Source of the DNA: CAWCUZ01 sp963798795
GTDB lineage: Bacteria; Acidobacteriota; Vicinamibacteria; Vicinamibacterales; SCN-69-37
Assembly: GCA_963798795.1 (NCBI GenBank)
Contig: CAWCUZ010000001.1
Coordinates: forward strand, 2,046,001 to 2,110,000
DNA length: 64,000 bases
Direction of reading: 5' to 3'
Positions 33,576-41,771 of this stretch are shown one piece after another. Below the pieces are notes generated by a model. That model saw only the letters and a program-made list of their open reading frames with translations, searched no databases and was not told the origin of the DNA. Each line of letters starts with the position of its first letter. Within the stretch, counting starts at the first letter, position 1. The translations under genes were made by a program, and so were the position numbers.

Positions 33576-34303
33576 CCGCCGAGCCCCGGGCCGTCCGCGA
33601 GCGTTTCTCGGCGGCGCTCGATGCGCTCGTCGAGCACGTCAAGGCGGACCGGTCGATCCTGGCCGCGTTGCTCTGCGGCAGCCTGTCGCACGACGTCGTG
33701 TGGGAGAAGTCCGACATCGACCTGATGCTCGTCACGGTCGACGACCGGGACATCAAGACGTCGGACCTGCCCATCAACGCCGACGGCGTCAACGTGCACG
33801 CGCTGCTCGTGCCGCGCGCCGCGTTCCGCAAGATGGTGGACGGCTCGCTGCAGCATTCCTTCATGCATTCGTTCCTGTCGAAGGGAACGCTGCTGTGCAC
33901 GCACGACGACACCATCGCCGCGCTGTGCGCGCGGCTCAAGGACGTCGGCCGGCGCGACACGGAGCTGCAGCTCTTCCGCGCGGCGTCCGGCGCGCTGCCG
34001 CCAATCGACAAGGCGCGGAAGTGGCTCGTGACCCGGCGCGACCTCGACGAGCCGACCACGGGCCTGCATCTGGCGGACATCGCGCACCTGCTCGCCTCGC
34101 TGAACAAGCTCGTGGACGCCGGCCACACGGTGCTGATCATCGAGCACCATCTCGACGTCATCAAGACGGCCGACCACGTGATCGACCTCGGGCCGGACGG
34201 CGGTCATGCCGGCGGCGAGGTCGTCGCCACGGGGACGCCGGAGGCGATCGCGCGCTCCAAGGCGTCGCACACGGGGCGGTTCTTGCGGCCCCGCCTTCGC
34301 TGA
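33572..34303 (+). CDS. Chimaera: nucleotidyltransferase N-half joined in frame to the UvrA C-terminus
   Basis: 243 residues from GTG 33572 (GTGA overlap with the propeller frame). Residues 1-150 are a Pol-beta-fold nucleotidyltransferase: LLCGSLSHDVVWEKSDIDLM contains the GS...DxD metal site. From about residue 158 the sequence is the end of the excinuclease UvrA: LDEPTTGLHLADIAHLL, AGHTVLIIEHHLDVIKTADH, VIDLGPDGGHAGGEVVATGT and SHTGRFL. The UvrA part starts exactly at the D-loop end of its last ATPase domain; the rest of uvrA is not in the window. It looks like a deletion or insertion junction. Whether the fusion is stable or functional is unknown. Confidence 0.8.
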   Translation: MTAEPRAVRERFSAALDALVEHVKADRSILAALLCGSLSHDVVWEKSDIDLMLVTVDDRDIKTSDLPINADGVNVHALLVPRAAFRKMVDGSLQHSFMHSFLSKGTLLCTHDDTIAALCARLKDVGRRDTELQLFRAASGALPPIDKARKWLVTRRDLDEPTTGLHLADIAHLLASLNKLVDAGHTVLIIEHHLDVIKTADHVIDLGPDGGHAGGEVVATGTPEAIARSKASHTGRFLRPRLR

Positions 34304-34378
34304 TCGCTCGCGCGGCTCGCCGCGTCGGCGGGCGCGCCAGGCCTTGCGAAGGGCTGGAATATCGTTTATCGTATCTTT

Positions 34379-34720
34379 ATGCCAAAGACCGGTATTTCGG
34401 TCACCCTGCGCGACGACAACCTGCTCTGGCTCAAGGGGCGCACCAGGGCGACGGGCGCGCGGAGCCTGAGCGAAACGCTCGACGCGATCGTCAGCGCCGC
34501 GCGCGCGGGCGGGCCGTATCCGGCGGAAGGGGCTCGCAGCGTCGCCGGTACGGTCGACATCGCCGCGGACGATCCCAATCTCGACCACGCCGACGCGTAC
34601 ATCCGCGACCTGTTCGGCGCCTCGATCGCACAGCCGTTTCGGGTTCGCGAAGCGTCGTCCCGGCCGCGACCGCCCGGGCGGCAGGCCAGGCCGACCAGGG
34701 CGGGCAAACGGCATGGCTGA
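34379..34720 (+). CDS. Antitoxin, ribbon-helix-helix type
   Basis: 113 residues from ATG 34379 (MPKTGISVTLRDDNLLWLKG, ARSLSETLDAIVSAAR): a ribbon-helix-helix start followed by a long acidic then basic tail. Overlaps the PIN toxin gene by 8 bases. The 20 bases before the ATG are AT-rich and hold the direct repeat TATCGTTTATCGTATC, a likely operator or -10 region. Confidence 0.75.
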   Translation: MPKTGISVTLRDDNLLWLKGRTRATGARSLSETLDAIVSAARAGGPYPAEGARSVAGTVDIAADDPNLDHADAYIRDLFGASIAQPFRVREASSRPRPPGRQARPTRAGKRHG

Positions 34721-35114
34721 CGCGGCCGTCGCCGACACCCACGCGCTCGTCTTCCATGCGAGCGGCGGAGGCCGGCTGGGGCGCGCCGCGCAGGCGCACT
34801 TCGAGGCCTGCGACCGGCAGCAGGCGCTGCTCTACGTGCCGGTCGCCGTCATGTGGGAGGTCACGCTGCTGGCACGCGCGGTCCGGATCAATCTGCACCG
34901 GTCCGCGCGCGCGTTCTTCGAGGATCTGTTCAGCAACCCGGCCTACCAGCCCTTCGACATCCGGCCGGAGCACGTCGTGCTCGCCGACGAACTGCGCTTC
35001 ACCCGCGATCCCTTCGACGCGCTCATCGTCGCCTGCGCGCGCGACCTCCGTCTGCCGCTGATCACGCGCGACGCCAGCATCCGCGAATCCGGTAGCGTGG
35101 CGGTGGTCTGGTAG
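34713..35114 (+). CDS. vapC: VapC-family PIN ribonuclease toxin
   Basis: 133 residues. PIN motifs: VADTHALVFHASG (Asp), VAVMWEVTLLARA (Glu), FTRDPFDALIVACARDLRLPLITRDASI (Asp-x4-Asp style third and fourth acidic positions). This is the THALVF/THAWVW subfamily. Paired with the RHH antitoxin upstream. Confidence 0.87.
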   Translation: MADAAVADTHALVFHASGGGRLGRAAQAHFEACDRQQALLYVPVAVMWEVTLLARAVRINLHRSARAFFEDLFSNPAYQPFDIRPEHVVLADELRFTRDPFDALIVACARDLRLPLITRDASIRESGSVAVVW

Positions 35115-35136
35115 GCGGTCGACGCGGGTGCGCGGG

Positions 35137-35460
35137 TCAGGCCTCGTGCCGGCGCAGCCTCGCCGGTTTCGCGCGCCGGCGGCGGGAGCTGGCGCCTCCG
35201 ACACCCATCCCGACGGCATCCGCGAATCCCAGCAGCGCCTCCTCGAGGACCGACAGGCGAAGCCGGTAGAGCACCACGCGACCGGTCTTTTCGGCGTCGA
35301 CGAGGCCGGCGTCCTGCAGCACGGCGAAGTGCGCGGACATCGTCGGCTTCGAGACCGGGAAATGCCCCGACAGCTCGCCCGCCGTCATCGGCCGGCTGCG
35401 CAGCAGTTCCAGCACGCGTCGCCGCGTCGGATCCGAGAGCGCCTTGAAGACCTTGTTCAC
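35137..35460 (-). CDS. ArsR/SdpR-family autorepressor
   Basis: 107 residues from GTG 35460 (overlap GTGA with the SdpI-like gene). FKALSDPTRRRVLELLRSRP, MTAGELSGHFPVSKPTMSAH and FAVLQDAGLVDAEKTGRVVLY form an ArsR-type winged helix without metal-binding Cys, as in SdpR. In Bacillus, SdpR represses sdpRI and is captured at the membrane by SdpI; the same pairing is seen here with SdpI encoded first. Confidence 0.88.
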   Translation of the reverse strand: MNKVFKALSDPTRRRVLELLRSRPMTAGELSGHFPVSKPTMSAHFAVLQDAGLVDAEKTGRVVLYRLRLSVLEEALLGFADAVGMGVGGASSRRRRAKPARLRRHEA

Positions 35461-36104
35461 TGTGCCTCCGGCTGCGACGAGGCCACGTTCATCCAGCCGA
35501 TGGCGGCACCGAGCGCCAGGCCGAAGGCCACGAGCGTCCAGCGGCTGACGGCCAACAGCAGATCGAGCGGGGCCCGGATCGCCGCGGCGGCCATCGTCAG
35601 GCCGAGGATCACCATGGCCAGGCCGAGGAAGCGCCGTGCCTCCTGCTGGCGGCCCGCCCGCCCGCGCGGCAGCAGGACGAGCGGCGTCAGGATCTTCGGC
35701 AGCACGTTGCCGGCGACGACGAACGCCGCGGCGGCGCTGAACACTTTGATCCGTCTCGCGATTTCAGGATCGGCTGTCCCGAACAGCGCCGGCCAGATGC
35801 CGAGGGCGAGGACCACGAGCATCGGCGCTGCGCAGACGAGGACGATCGAGATGACGGCGTCGCCGTACCGCCGGATGGCCGCCTGATCGAGCTGGCCCTG
35901 AGTGCCGGTCCGGCGCCGGGCGAGGCGCGCGTAGAGCCTGAGTCCGTACCAGACGACGGGGACGAAGAGCATGCCAGGCAGCCAGTGCAGGGCCTGGTCC
36001 GGGCGCAGAGCCCAGTTCCATGCTCCCAGCGCCGCCAGAGCGAGGCTCATCACGAGGGCGATCCGCCAGACCCGGCTGGACCGTCGCGTGTCGTCGCGGG
36101 TCAT
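35457..36104 (-). CDS. SdpI-like multi-pass membrane protein
   Basis: 215 residues, six predicted membrane helices (for example IALVMSLALAALGAWNWAL, AVISIVLVCAAPMLVVLALG, LLAVSRWTLVAFGLALGAAI). The segment AAFVVAGNVLPKILTPLVLL carries the GN-LPK pattern typical of SdpI/YhfL proteins. Likely both immunity/sensor protein and anti-repressor for the downstream ArsR-type regulator. No toxin gene is visible beside it. Confidence 0.8.
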   Translation of the reverse strand: MTRDDTRRSSRVWRIALVMSLALAALGAWNWALRPDQALHWLPGMLFVPVVWYGLRLYARLARRRTGTQGQLDQAAIRRYGDAVISIVLVCAAPMLVVLALGIWPALFGTADPEIARRIKVFSAAAAFVVAGNVLPKILTPLVLLPRGRAGRQQEARRFLGLAMVILGLTMAAAAIRAPLDLLLAVSRWTLVAFGLALGAAIGWMNVASSQPEAQ

Positions 36105-36112
36105 ACACTTAC

Positions 36113-36132
36113 ATTATTAGCTAAACATCTAA
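36113..36132 (-). promoter_or_regulatory. AT-rich operator/promoter of the sdpI-like operon
   Basis: TTAGCTAA (36117-36124) is a perfect palindrome about a dozen bases before the ATG at 36104, next to a related half ATCTAA. The patch is strikingly AT-rich against its surroundings, as in ArsR/SdpR autoregulated promoters. Confidence 0.5.
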
Positions 36133-36234
36133 ATGATTGCAAGGCCTCCGTGCGCGCCCGCCTCAACGCGACGCTCGCGGCCTGGTGCAGGCGCGCGGCT
36201 TCGCAACACGGGTGAATCGATGAGCCCGTCGGGC

Positions 36235-36426
36235 CTACCGCACGGTGCGCTTGACGACGCCCGCGTACCAGTCGCCGCGCTGGCGCAGCAGCCGCTCCAG
36301 CGCGCGGTCGGCGTCGGTGCGCGCGGCATACACCGCTACGACACTCCGCTGACCGTCGTCGTCCCACGCGTCGAGCACGTACACCACGTTGCCGTTCGTA
36401 CGCGCCTTCTTTTGCGTTCTGGTCAT
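36235..36426 (-). CDS. Small hypothetical protein
   Basis: 63 residues from ATG 36426 (MTRTQKKARTNGNVVYVLDA). A compact alpha/beta-looking sequence (VAVYAARTDADRALERLLRQ). No family recognised. It lies 28 bases downstream of the VapC gene on the same strand and may be read with it. Confidence 0.5.
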   Translation of the reverse strand: MTRTQKKARTNGNVVYVLDAWDDDGQRSVVAVYAARTDADRALERLLRQRGDWYAGVVKRTVR

Positions 36427-36454
36427 GAGTACTGAAAGACCTCTTCGAGCGTGA

Positions 36455-36877
36455 TTAGACGCGCGACCCGACGTCGGGCGTCCAGCGCCGGACAAGCCGC
36501 GCGCGGGTGATGGCGCGGTCGCGCGTCACGAGTGAACACCCGAGCACTCGACAACTGGCCACGATCAGCCGGTCGGCCGGGTCGCGGTGAAACGTGTCTG
36601 GCAACTGCGCCACCTCGGCCGCGATCGCCGGCGTGACCGGCAGCACGCGGACCGAGCGCGGATCGGCGGCCGCGTCGAGCCAGGATTCGAGCGGCTCGCC
36701 GAGCGTCAGGCGGCCAAGGGCCACGAGCATCGCCACTTCCCAGAGGCTGATGTCGCACACCAGCGGCCGGTCGTCGGCCGGCAGGCTGTCGAGGGCCTCG
36801 ACCGTCCGTCGGTCAAGGCGCGGATCCGCCTGCACCCACCAGACCCAGGCGTGGGTGTCGAGAAGCGGCGCCGGCAC
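36455..36877 (-). CDS. vapC: VapC-family PIN ribonuclease toxin
   Basis: 140 residues from GTG 36877, which shares one base with the antitoxin's TAG. PIN motifs: LLDTHAWVWWVQADPRL (Asp), CDISLWEVAMLVALGRL (Glu), FHRDPADRLIVASCRVLGCSLVTRDRAI (last acidic pair). Subfamily of the PIN-Sll0205 type. Confidence 0.9.
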   Translation of the reverse strand: MPAPLLDTHAWVWWVQADPRLDRRTVEALDSLPADDRPLVCDISLWEVAMLVALGRLTLGEPLESWLDAAADPRSVRVLPVTPAIAAEVAQLPDTFHRDPADRLIVASCRVLGCSLVTRDRAITRARLVRRWTPDVGSRV

Positions 36878-37110
36878 TACTTGAGCGCCTCGAGATCGCG
36901 GTCGGTCACCACGGGCGCGAAGGGATCGCCGTGCCACTCGGCCGGCTGACCGCGCAGGCGCAGCCAGGGCCGTTCTTCGCTGCTGTCGTCGGGCACGAGA
37001 CGCGCCACGACGCGGCCGCGCTTCGTAATCGTCACCGACTCCCGCCGCGCGTGCACGCGGTCAATCACCGCGAGGCACTTGGCCTTGAACTCGGTCGCGT
37101 TCATCTTCAT
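36877..37110 (-). CDS. Antitoxin, Phd/YefM family
   Basis: 77 residues: MNATEFKAKCLAVIDRVHAR and ESVTITKRGRVVARLVPDDS form the Phd/YefM DNA-binding half, and the tail ends VTDRDLEALK. ATG 37110 is used; ATG 37104 is also possible. Short repeats of TGACCAGT stand just upstream (37110-37132) and may be its operator. Confidence 0.85.
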   Translation of the reverse strand: MKMNATEFKAKCLAVIDRVHARRESVTITKRGRVVARLVPDDSSEERPWLRLRGQPAEWHGDPFAPVVTDRDLEALK

Positions 37111-37675
37111 ATGACCAGTGTGAATGACCAGTCAGATGATGTCAACTGGCGCACCGGAACCAGCCACACACCGCGCGGCGCTTCCACCCTCTTTCCCTCG
37201 GAGCGGCTGATGACGCGGCGAGAGCGCTCGGGATCGACCCGGCGGTCGCCCTCCGCGTCGACTGAGCCCTGGCCAGGCTGCCGGAACACCTCGTCGAGGC
37301 TGACGGACCACCCGGGCAGCAGGTCCGACATGGTGAGCGTGTCGGTCTCGCCGAACGGCACGACCGGCTGGCCATGTCGGTGGACGCCGGCGGTGCGGCG
37401 CCGCGGATCGACCAGAAGGACCGCCTGACACCCGGCCTCGAGCCACTCCGCGACTTTCTCTTCGACCTCGCTGCAGGCATCCGAGGGCGAGATGACTTCG
37501 ACGGCAAGATCCGGTGGTCCGGAGAAGAAGCCATCCGATCCTGGTAACGCGGCCGTCAGCCGAGCCGCAGAGACGAACGCGCAGTCTCGTATCGCCACGT
37601 GCCGCTCGGCAGACGCCGTACGTCCTCCGCCGTCGTCAGACGGGATTCGGTGGTCACACCGGTCGTTGTACCTGC
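37107..37675 (-). pseudogene. Uma2-family endonuclease, internally deleted copy
   Basis: Matches the intact Uma2 gene at 38410-38973: VTTESRLTTAED and LPSGTWRYE at the 5' end, then directly DCAFVSAARLTAALPGSDGF through LLPGWSVSLDEVFR. About 150 bases between WRYE and DCAFV are missing, the two halves are in different frames, the ATG of the intact copy is ACG here, and the stop after EVFR is lost, so the frame runs on into GSVDAEGDRRVDPERSRR-type sequence. Not functional. Confidence 0.8.
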
Positions 37676-37692
37676 CGTGCTACCTTGTGCGG

Positions 37693-38253
37693 ATGCATGT
37701 TGCCGATGCCATCCGCGACCGCCGGTCCATCAAGCGCTTCACGAACGCGCCCGTTTCGCGCGAACAGATCGAAGCGCTCCTGTCGGCGGCCGTGCTCGCG
37801 CCCAATCACCGCCTCACGGAGCCGTGGCGGTTCTACGTGCTGGGGCCCGAGGCGCGCGAGGCCTACGGCCGCGTGCTCGGCGGGCGGAAGGCGAAGAAGG
37901 TCGAGGATCCGGCCGTCGCGCAGGCGACGGTCGATCGGGTGGCGGCGGAACATCGCGCACTTCCGGCGATGATCGCCGTCGCGATCGTGCGGAACGACAA
38001 TCCGGAGATCCTCGAGGAGGATCACGCCGCGGCGATGATGGCGGTCGAGAACCTGTCGCTGCTCGCGGTCGGGATGGGGCTCGGCACGCACATCAAGACG
38101 GGCGGCGTGATGGCGGATCCGGCCGCCCGCGCGACGGTCGGCGTGCGCGACGACGAGCGGATCGTCGCCATCGTGAACGTCGGCGTGCCGGCCGAAACGC
38201 CGGCGCCCAAGCCGCGTGGAGACGCCGCCAGCCGGACCACCTGGGTGCCCTGA
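37693..38253 (+). CDS. Nitroreductase-family FMN oxidoreductase
   Basis: 186 residues from ATG 37693 (MHVADAIRDRRSIKRFTNAP). The FMN-binding RRSIKRF motif, the segment LLSAAVLAPNHRLTEPWRFYV, the dimer-interface helix EDHAAAMMAVENLSLLAVGMGLGT and the final IVNVGVPAE are all typical. The enzyme reduces nitro or quinone compounds with NAD(P)H; the natural substrate is unknown. It lies between the two Uma2 copies, on the opposite strand. Confidence 0.9.
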   Translation: MHVADAIRDRRSIKRFTNAPVSREQIEALLSAAVLAPNHRLTEPWRFYVLGPEAREAYGRVLGGRKAKKVEDPAVAQATVDRVAAEHRALPAMIAVAIVRNDNPEILEEDHAAAMMAVENLSLLAVGMGLGTHIKTGGVMADPAARATVGVRDDERIVAIVNVGVPAETPAPKPRGDAASRTTWVP

Positions 38254-38349
38254 GCGCGACCCGTAATTGGCGCCCGCAACGGCGACATCCTGTGGGCGCT
38301 CGGCCGGCAGACGCCCGCGTTCTCCGCGGGGTCATTCAGGACGTCGTGC

Positions 38350-38406
38350 CGGCGAGAGCGCTCGGGATCGACCCGGCGGTCGCCCTCCGCGTCGACTGAG
38401 CCCTGG
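38350..38406. repeat. Second copy of a direct repeat also at 37216-37272
   Basis: About 57 bases identical by eye (CGGCGAGAGCGCTCGGGATC at the start, CTGAGCCCTGG at the end) lie just 3' of both Uma2 genes. With the Uma2 homology this makes direct repeats of roughly 450-620 bases flanking the nitroreductase gene. The stretch 38254-38409 holds no gene. Confidence 0.75.
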
Positions 38407-38409
38407 CAG

Positions 38410-38973
38410 CTACCGGAACACCTCTTCGAGGCTGAGGGACCACCCGGGCAACAGATCGGGGATGGCGAGCCGGTCGGTCTCGCCGAATGGCACGACGGGC
38501 TGGGCGGGCCGATGGACGACCACCATGCGGCGCCGTGGATCGACCAGAAGGACCGCCTGACACCCGGCCTCGAGCCACTCCGCGACTTTCTCTTCGACCT
38601 CGCTGTAGGCATCCGAGGGCGAGATGACTTCGACGGCAAGATCGGGCGGTCCGGGGAAGAAGCCATCCGATCCCGGTGCGGCCGCGGCGAGTCGAGCTGC
38701 ACAGACGAATGCGCAGTCCGGCGCGCGAACGGTATCAGGATGGTGTGCGAGCAGGAATCCGGTCTCCGCCGCATAGACCACGCCCAACGTGTGCTCGCGG
38801 ACGAACGCGCCGAGCAGGACCGTGAACGTGGCGGCGATCCGCCCGTGGACGTGACCGGCAGGTGACATCCGGCGCAGCTCTCCCCTGACGAGCTCGTATC
38901 GCCAGGTGCCGCGCGGCAGCCGCGCCAGGTCTTCAGCCGTCACCGGACGGGATCCGGTGGTCACACCGGTCAT
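38410..38973 (-). CDS. Uma2-family putative endonuclease (DUF820)
   Basis: 187 residues from ATG 38973. PD-(D/E)XK-like pattern: LPRGTWRYELVRGELRRMSP, GRIAATFTVLLGAFV, GVVYAAETGFLLAHHPDTVRAPDCAFV, then PPDLAVEVISPSD and AVLLVDPRRRMVVV. The Asp of VRAPDCAFV and Glu of AVEV are the expected metal ligands. Uma2 proteins are common in cyanobacteria and acidobacteria; their biological role is not established. A deleted copy lies at 37107-37675. Confidence 0.87.
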   Translation of the reverse strand: MTGVTTGSRPVTAEDLARLPRGTWRYELVRGELRRMSPAGHVHGRIAATFTVLLGAFVREHTLGVVYAAETGFLLAHHPDTVRAPDCAFVCAARLAAAAPGSDGFFPGPPDLAVEVISPSDAYSEVEEKVAEWLEAGCQAVLLVDPRRRMVVVHRPAQPVVPFGETDRLAIPDLLPGWSLSLEEVFR

Positions 38974-39079
38974 TGTATCTGCGCGTTCGCCACCCACAGA
39001 TCGAGCGGCTTGGACCTCGCAAGAATGGAGCCACGCTCGAGACCGGCGCGGGCCCGGGGTGCTGGGAATCAGAGGTCGC

Positions 39080-39181
39080 ATGATCCGATCGAAGCGCGCG
39101 GCGAACCGCGCCAAGGACCGTGCTGCGCTGCCCGAGCTGGAGGCGCTGCAGGACGAGATCCGGCGCCGCCGGCGCCGTTGA
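39080..39181 (+). CDS. Possible very small basic protein
   Basis: 33 residues (MIRSKRAANRAKDRAALPEL), ending in six Arg. Only length and an ATG support it. It fills part of the 290-base gap between Uma2 and the membrane protein; nothing else is seen there. Confidence 0.25.
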   Translation: MIRSKRAANRAKDRAALPELEALQDEIRRRRRR

Positions 39182-39263
39182 CGCGTGAAGGGCTCGGCCA
39201 CGCCTGCCGCCGCCGCGCGATTCGCGGTGCCCAAGCCGCGTCGAATCCCGCACAATAAGGCGC

Positions 39264-39917
39264 ATGGACACGATCACGACGCAGTTTCGCGTGTTCTGGG
39301 CCGAGCTCGCCGTGCTGCTCCCACGGCTCGCCGCGGCGCTCGCGGTGGTGTTCGTGGGCTGGATCGCGGCGGCGGTCGTGCGGCGGGTCACGGTGCGGCT
39401 GCTGCGCAAGGCCCGCGTCGACGACGTCGCGGAGCGCGCCGGCATCGACGGCTTCCTCGTGCAGGGCGGCATCCGCTTCACGGCGGTGACGATCGTCGCC
39501 TGGTTCCTGTACTGGCTGCTGATCCTGTCGGCCCTCAGCCTGGCGTTCAGCATCGCCGGGGTCAGCGCCGCCGACGAGATGCTGCGGCGGACGGTGCTCT
39601 ACATTCCGAAGGTCATCGTGGCCGCGCTGATCGTGGGCTTCGGCACGCTGTTCGCGCGGGTGGTGCGCGGCGTGCTGTCGGCCTACCTGAACAACGTCGG
39701 CGTGGAAGGCGCCCGCGCGATCAGCGCCATCGCGCAATACGCGCTCCTCGTGTTCGTGGTCACGATGGCGCTCGAACAGCTCGACATCGGCGGCGAAACC
39801 CTCACGGCGGCGTTCGAAATGGCGTTCGGCGGATTCTGTCTGGCCTTCGGTCTGGCGTTCGGTCTGGGCGGGCGTCGCTGGGCGCAGGCGATCCTCGAAC
39901 GGATCTGGAAGCCATGA
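39264..39917 (+). CDS. Conserved membrane protein with MscS-type TM-helix repeats
   Basis: 217 residues, five predicted membrane helices. LPRLAAALAVVFVGWIAAAVVRRV and YIPKVIVAALIVGFGTLFARVV are the duplicated 'TM helix' repeat found in small mechanosensitive-channel-like proteins (PF05552 type); AGIDGFLVQGGIRFTAVTIV lies between. It lacks the cytoplasmic MscS beta domain. The ATGA overlap with the next gene indicates co-expression. Confidence 0.75.
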   Translation: MDTITTQFRVFWAELAVLLPRLAAALAVVFVGWIAAAVVRRVTVRLLRKARVDDVAERAGIDGFLVQGGIRFTAVTIVAWFLYWLLILSALSLAFSIAGVSAADEMLRRTVLYIPKVIVAALIVGFGTLFARVVRGVLSAYLNNVGVEGARAISAIAQYALLVFVVTMALEQLDIGGETLTAAFEMAFGGFCLAFGLAFGLGGRRWAQAILERIWKP

Positions 39918-40735
39918 TCGTCGACTGTCATACCCACATCAACTACTACGAGGACGAAACGCAACCGGCGCTGCCCGGCGTCCTCGAGAAGCTGCAGGCG
40001 ACGCTGCGCCGCAATCGCGTCGATTTCGCCATGGTGCTCAGCTCCTACAAGATCTCGCCCGGCCGTCCCTCCACGCGCGACCTCGTGCACGCGCTGCGCG
40101 ACATCAGGCACATCCGGGTCGTCGCCGGCATCAGCCTCGAGCGCAACGGTCCGGAGGACCTTGCGGAAGTGCGCGAGTACATCCAGGGCGGCATGGTGAA
40201 GGGCCTGAAGTTCTACTGCGGCTACCAGCCGTTCTACCCGCACTCCCCGGAGATGGCCGGCGCCGTGGCGCTCGCCGAGGAGTTCGACATCCCGCTGATG
40301 GTCCACTGCGGCGACACGTACTCGCCCCGCGGCAAGCTCAAGTACGCGATGCCGATCCACATCGACGAGCTCGCCGTCGACCACCCCACGCTCAACATCG
40401 TCATCTGCCACCTGGGCAATCCGTGGCAGGCGGAGACCGCGGAGATCGCCTACAAGAACCGGAACGTCTACACGGACATCTCGGGCCTGGTGCTCGGCTC
40501 GTTCAGCGATCGGTTCGAGAAGTTCATGCTGACTCACCTGCAGAACATGCTGCTCTACGGCGTGGAGCCCGACAACGTGCTGTACGGAACGGACTGGCCG
40601 ATCTGCACGATGGAGTCGTACCTCGCCTTCATCGAAGGCCTGAAGATCCCGCCCGAAGGCCGCAGCAAGATCATGTTCCGGAACGCGATGCGGCTGTTCA
40701 AGCTGGACGAGAAGGACTCGCCGTACCACCGGTGA
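39914..40735 (+). CDS. Amidohydrolase-family metal-dependent hydrolase (ACMSD-like)
   Basis: 273 residues from ATG 39914. Metal-site motifs: DCHTHIN at the start, VKGLKFYCGYQPFYPH (Lys region), IPLMVHCGDTYSP (His), LNIVICHLGNPW (His), and NVLYGTDWPICTMESY (Asp). The TIM-barrel layout fits the ACMSD/TatD-like amidohydrolase_2 family, which includes decarboxylases and hydrolases of small carboxylates. Substrate unknown. Confidence 0.88.
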   Translation: MIVDCHTHINYYEDETQPALPGVLEKLQATLRRNRVDFAMVLSSYKISPGRPSTRDLVHALRDIRHIRVVAGISLERNGPEDLAEVREYIQGGMVKGLKFYCGYQPFYPHSPEMAGAVALAEEFDIPLMVHCGDTYSPRGKLKYAMPIHIDELAVDHPTLNIVICHLGNPWQAETAEIAYKNRNVYTDISGLVLGSFSDRFEKFMLTHLQNMLLYGVEPDNVLYGTDWPICTMESYLAFIEGLKIPPEGRSKIMFRNAMRLFKLDEKDSPYHR

Positions 40736-40809
40736 GGCGCGGAGGCTCCGCGTCATGGCGGCGGACGACTGACAAATTCTCCCCGCCCGTTCGTCTTTAG
40801 ACTGCAGGA

Positions 40810-41361
40810 GTGGCTGGAGTCCGCGACGACCGGCTCGACCGGAAACTCTTTCGAGAGCTGGCGGCCGGCCGGGCCTCTGCGCTCGCGGATCTGTACGACC
40901 GCCATGCCACGTCGCTGTTCCGCCATGCGCTGGCGCTGACGCGTCGCCGGGAGGAGGCCGAGGACCTCGTGCACACCGTATTCGCGAAACTGGCCGACAC
41001 GGGCGCCCCGCTGCTCGGCGTCCGAGCGCCGGCCGGCTATCTCCATCGGGCGCTTCGGACGTCGTGGATCGACGGCCAGCGGCGGCGGGCGACTGGCGAG
41101 CGCGCGATCGATCGAGCCGGCGTGCACTCGGCCTGGATGGCTCCGGTCGACGACGAGTCGCTCGACGTGCTGCGCGCGCTGGACGGGCCGCCGGCCGCGC
41201 AACGCGAGGTGGTCGTCCTGCATGTCGTCTCCAGCTTCTCGTTTCGCGAAATCGGCGCCCGGACAGGCGTGTCGTTGTTCACGGCCGCGGCGCGCTATCG
41301 ACTGGCAATCCGCAAGTTGCGGGCGGCGCTTGGTGCCGCACGTGGAGGAGGGTCGTCGTGA
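40810..41361 (+). CDS. ECF-type RNA polymerase sigma factor
   Basis: 183 residues from GTG 40810. Region 2: ADLYDRHATSLFRHALALTR, EEAEDLVHTVFAKL. Region 4: LDGPPAAQREVVVLHVVSSF, SFREIGARTGVSLFTAAARY. A basic linker separates them. It is the first gene of a three-gene operon (4-base overlaps) with a membrane protein that may act as its anti-sigma factor. Confidence 0.88.
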   Translation: MAGVRDDRLDRKLFRELAAGRASALADLYDRHATSLFRHALALTRRREEAEDLVHTVFAKLADTGAPLLGVRAPAGYLHRALRTSWIDGQRRRATGERAIDRAGVHSAWMAPVDDESLDVLRALDGPPAAQREVVVLHVVSSFSFREIGARTGVSLFTAAARYRLAIRKLRAALGAARGGGSS

Positions 41362-41771
41362 CCCGAAAGGACGTTGAAGCCCGGCTGCGGCGACTGACCT
41401 GGCCTCGGCCGTCGCCCGAGTTGCGCGCGCGCGTCATGCGGTCGGCGCCGTCCAGCGAACGCGCGATCGCCTGGATCGATCGCGTCTCGTTCTCGCGCGC
41501 CTGGCACTGGTCGGTCGTCGTGGCAGCAGTGATGGTCGTGGTGATCGGCCAGTGGCTGGCTGCCGGGCCGCCGCGCGCGACGCCATCGAACCCCGCGCTC
41601 GCCCGAATGGAAGCGCTGGACGACCTGGTGCAGCAGGCCGGCCTTCCCGCCCCGGACGCCTCGTCTCTCGTTCGGCAAGCGATGAACCGCCGAACGGCCT
41701 CGGCATCGAGCGGCGCCAACGCGTCGCGTGTCATCGCCGGTCTCTTTCCGGCCGAAGGAGCGCCTCGATGA
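41358..41771 (+). CDS. Single-span membrane protein, possible anti-sigma factor
   Basis: 137 residues from GTG 41358. About 50 cytoplasmic residues (TRKDVEARLRRLTWPRPSPE), one membrane helix at about 50-70 (WHWSVVVAAVMVVVIGQWL), then a short outside part. No zinc-binding H-C-C motif, so it is not a ZAS-type anti-sigma. The role is inferred only from its place between the sigma factor and a second membrane-anchored protein. Confidence 0.7.
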   Translation: MTRKDVEARLRRLTWPRPSPELRARVMRSAPSSERAIAWIDRVSFSRAWHWSVVVAAVMVVVIGQWLAAGPPRATPSNPALARMEALDDLVQQAGLPAPDASSLVRQAMNRRTASASSGANASRVIAGLFPAEGAPR

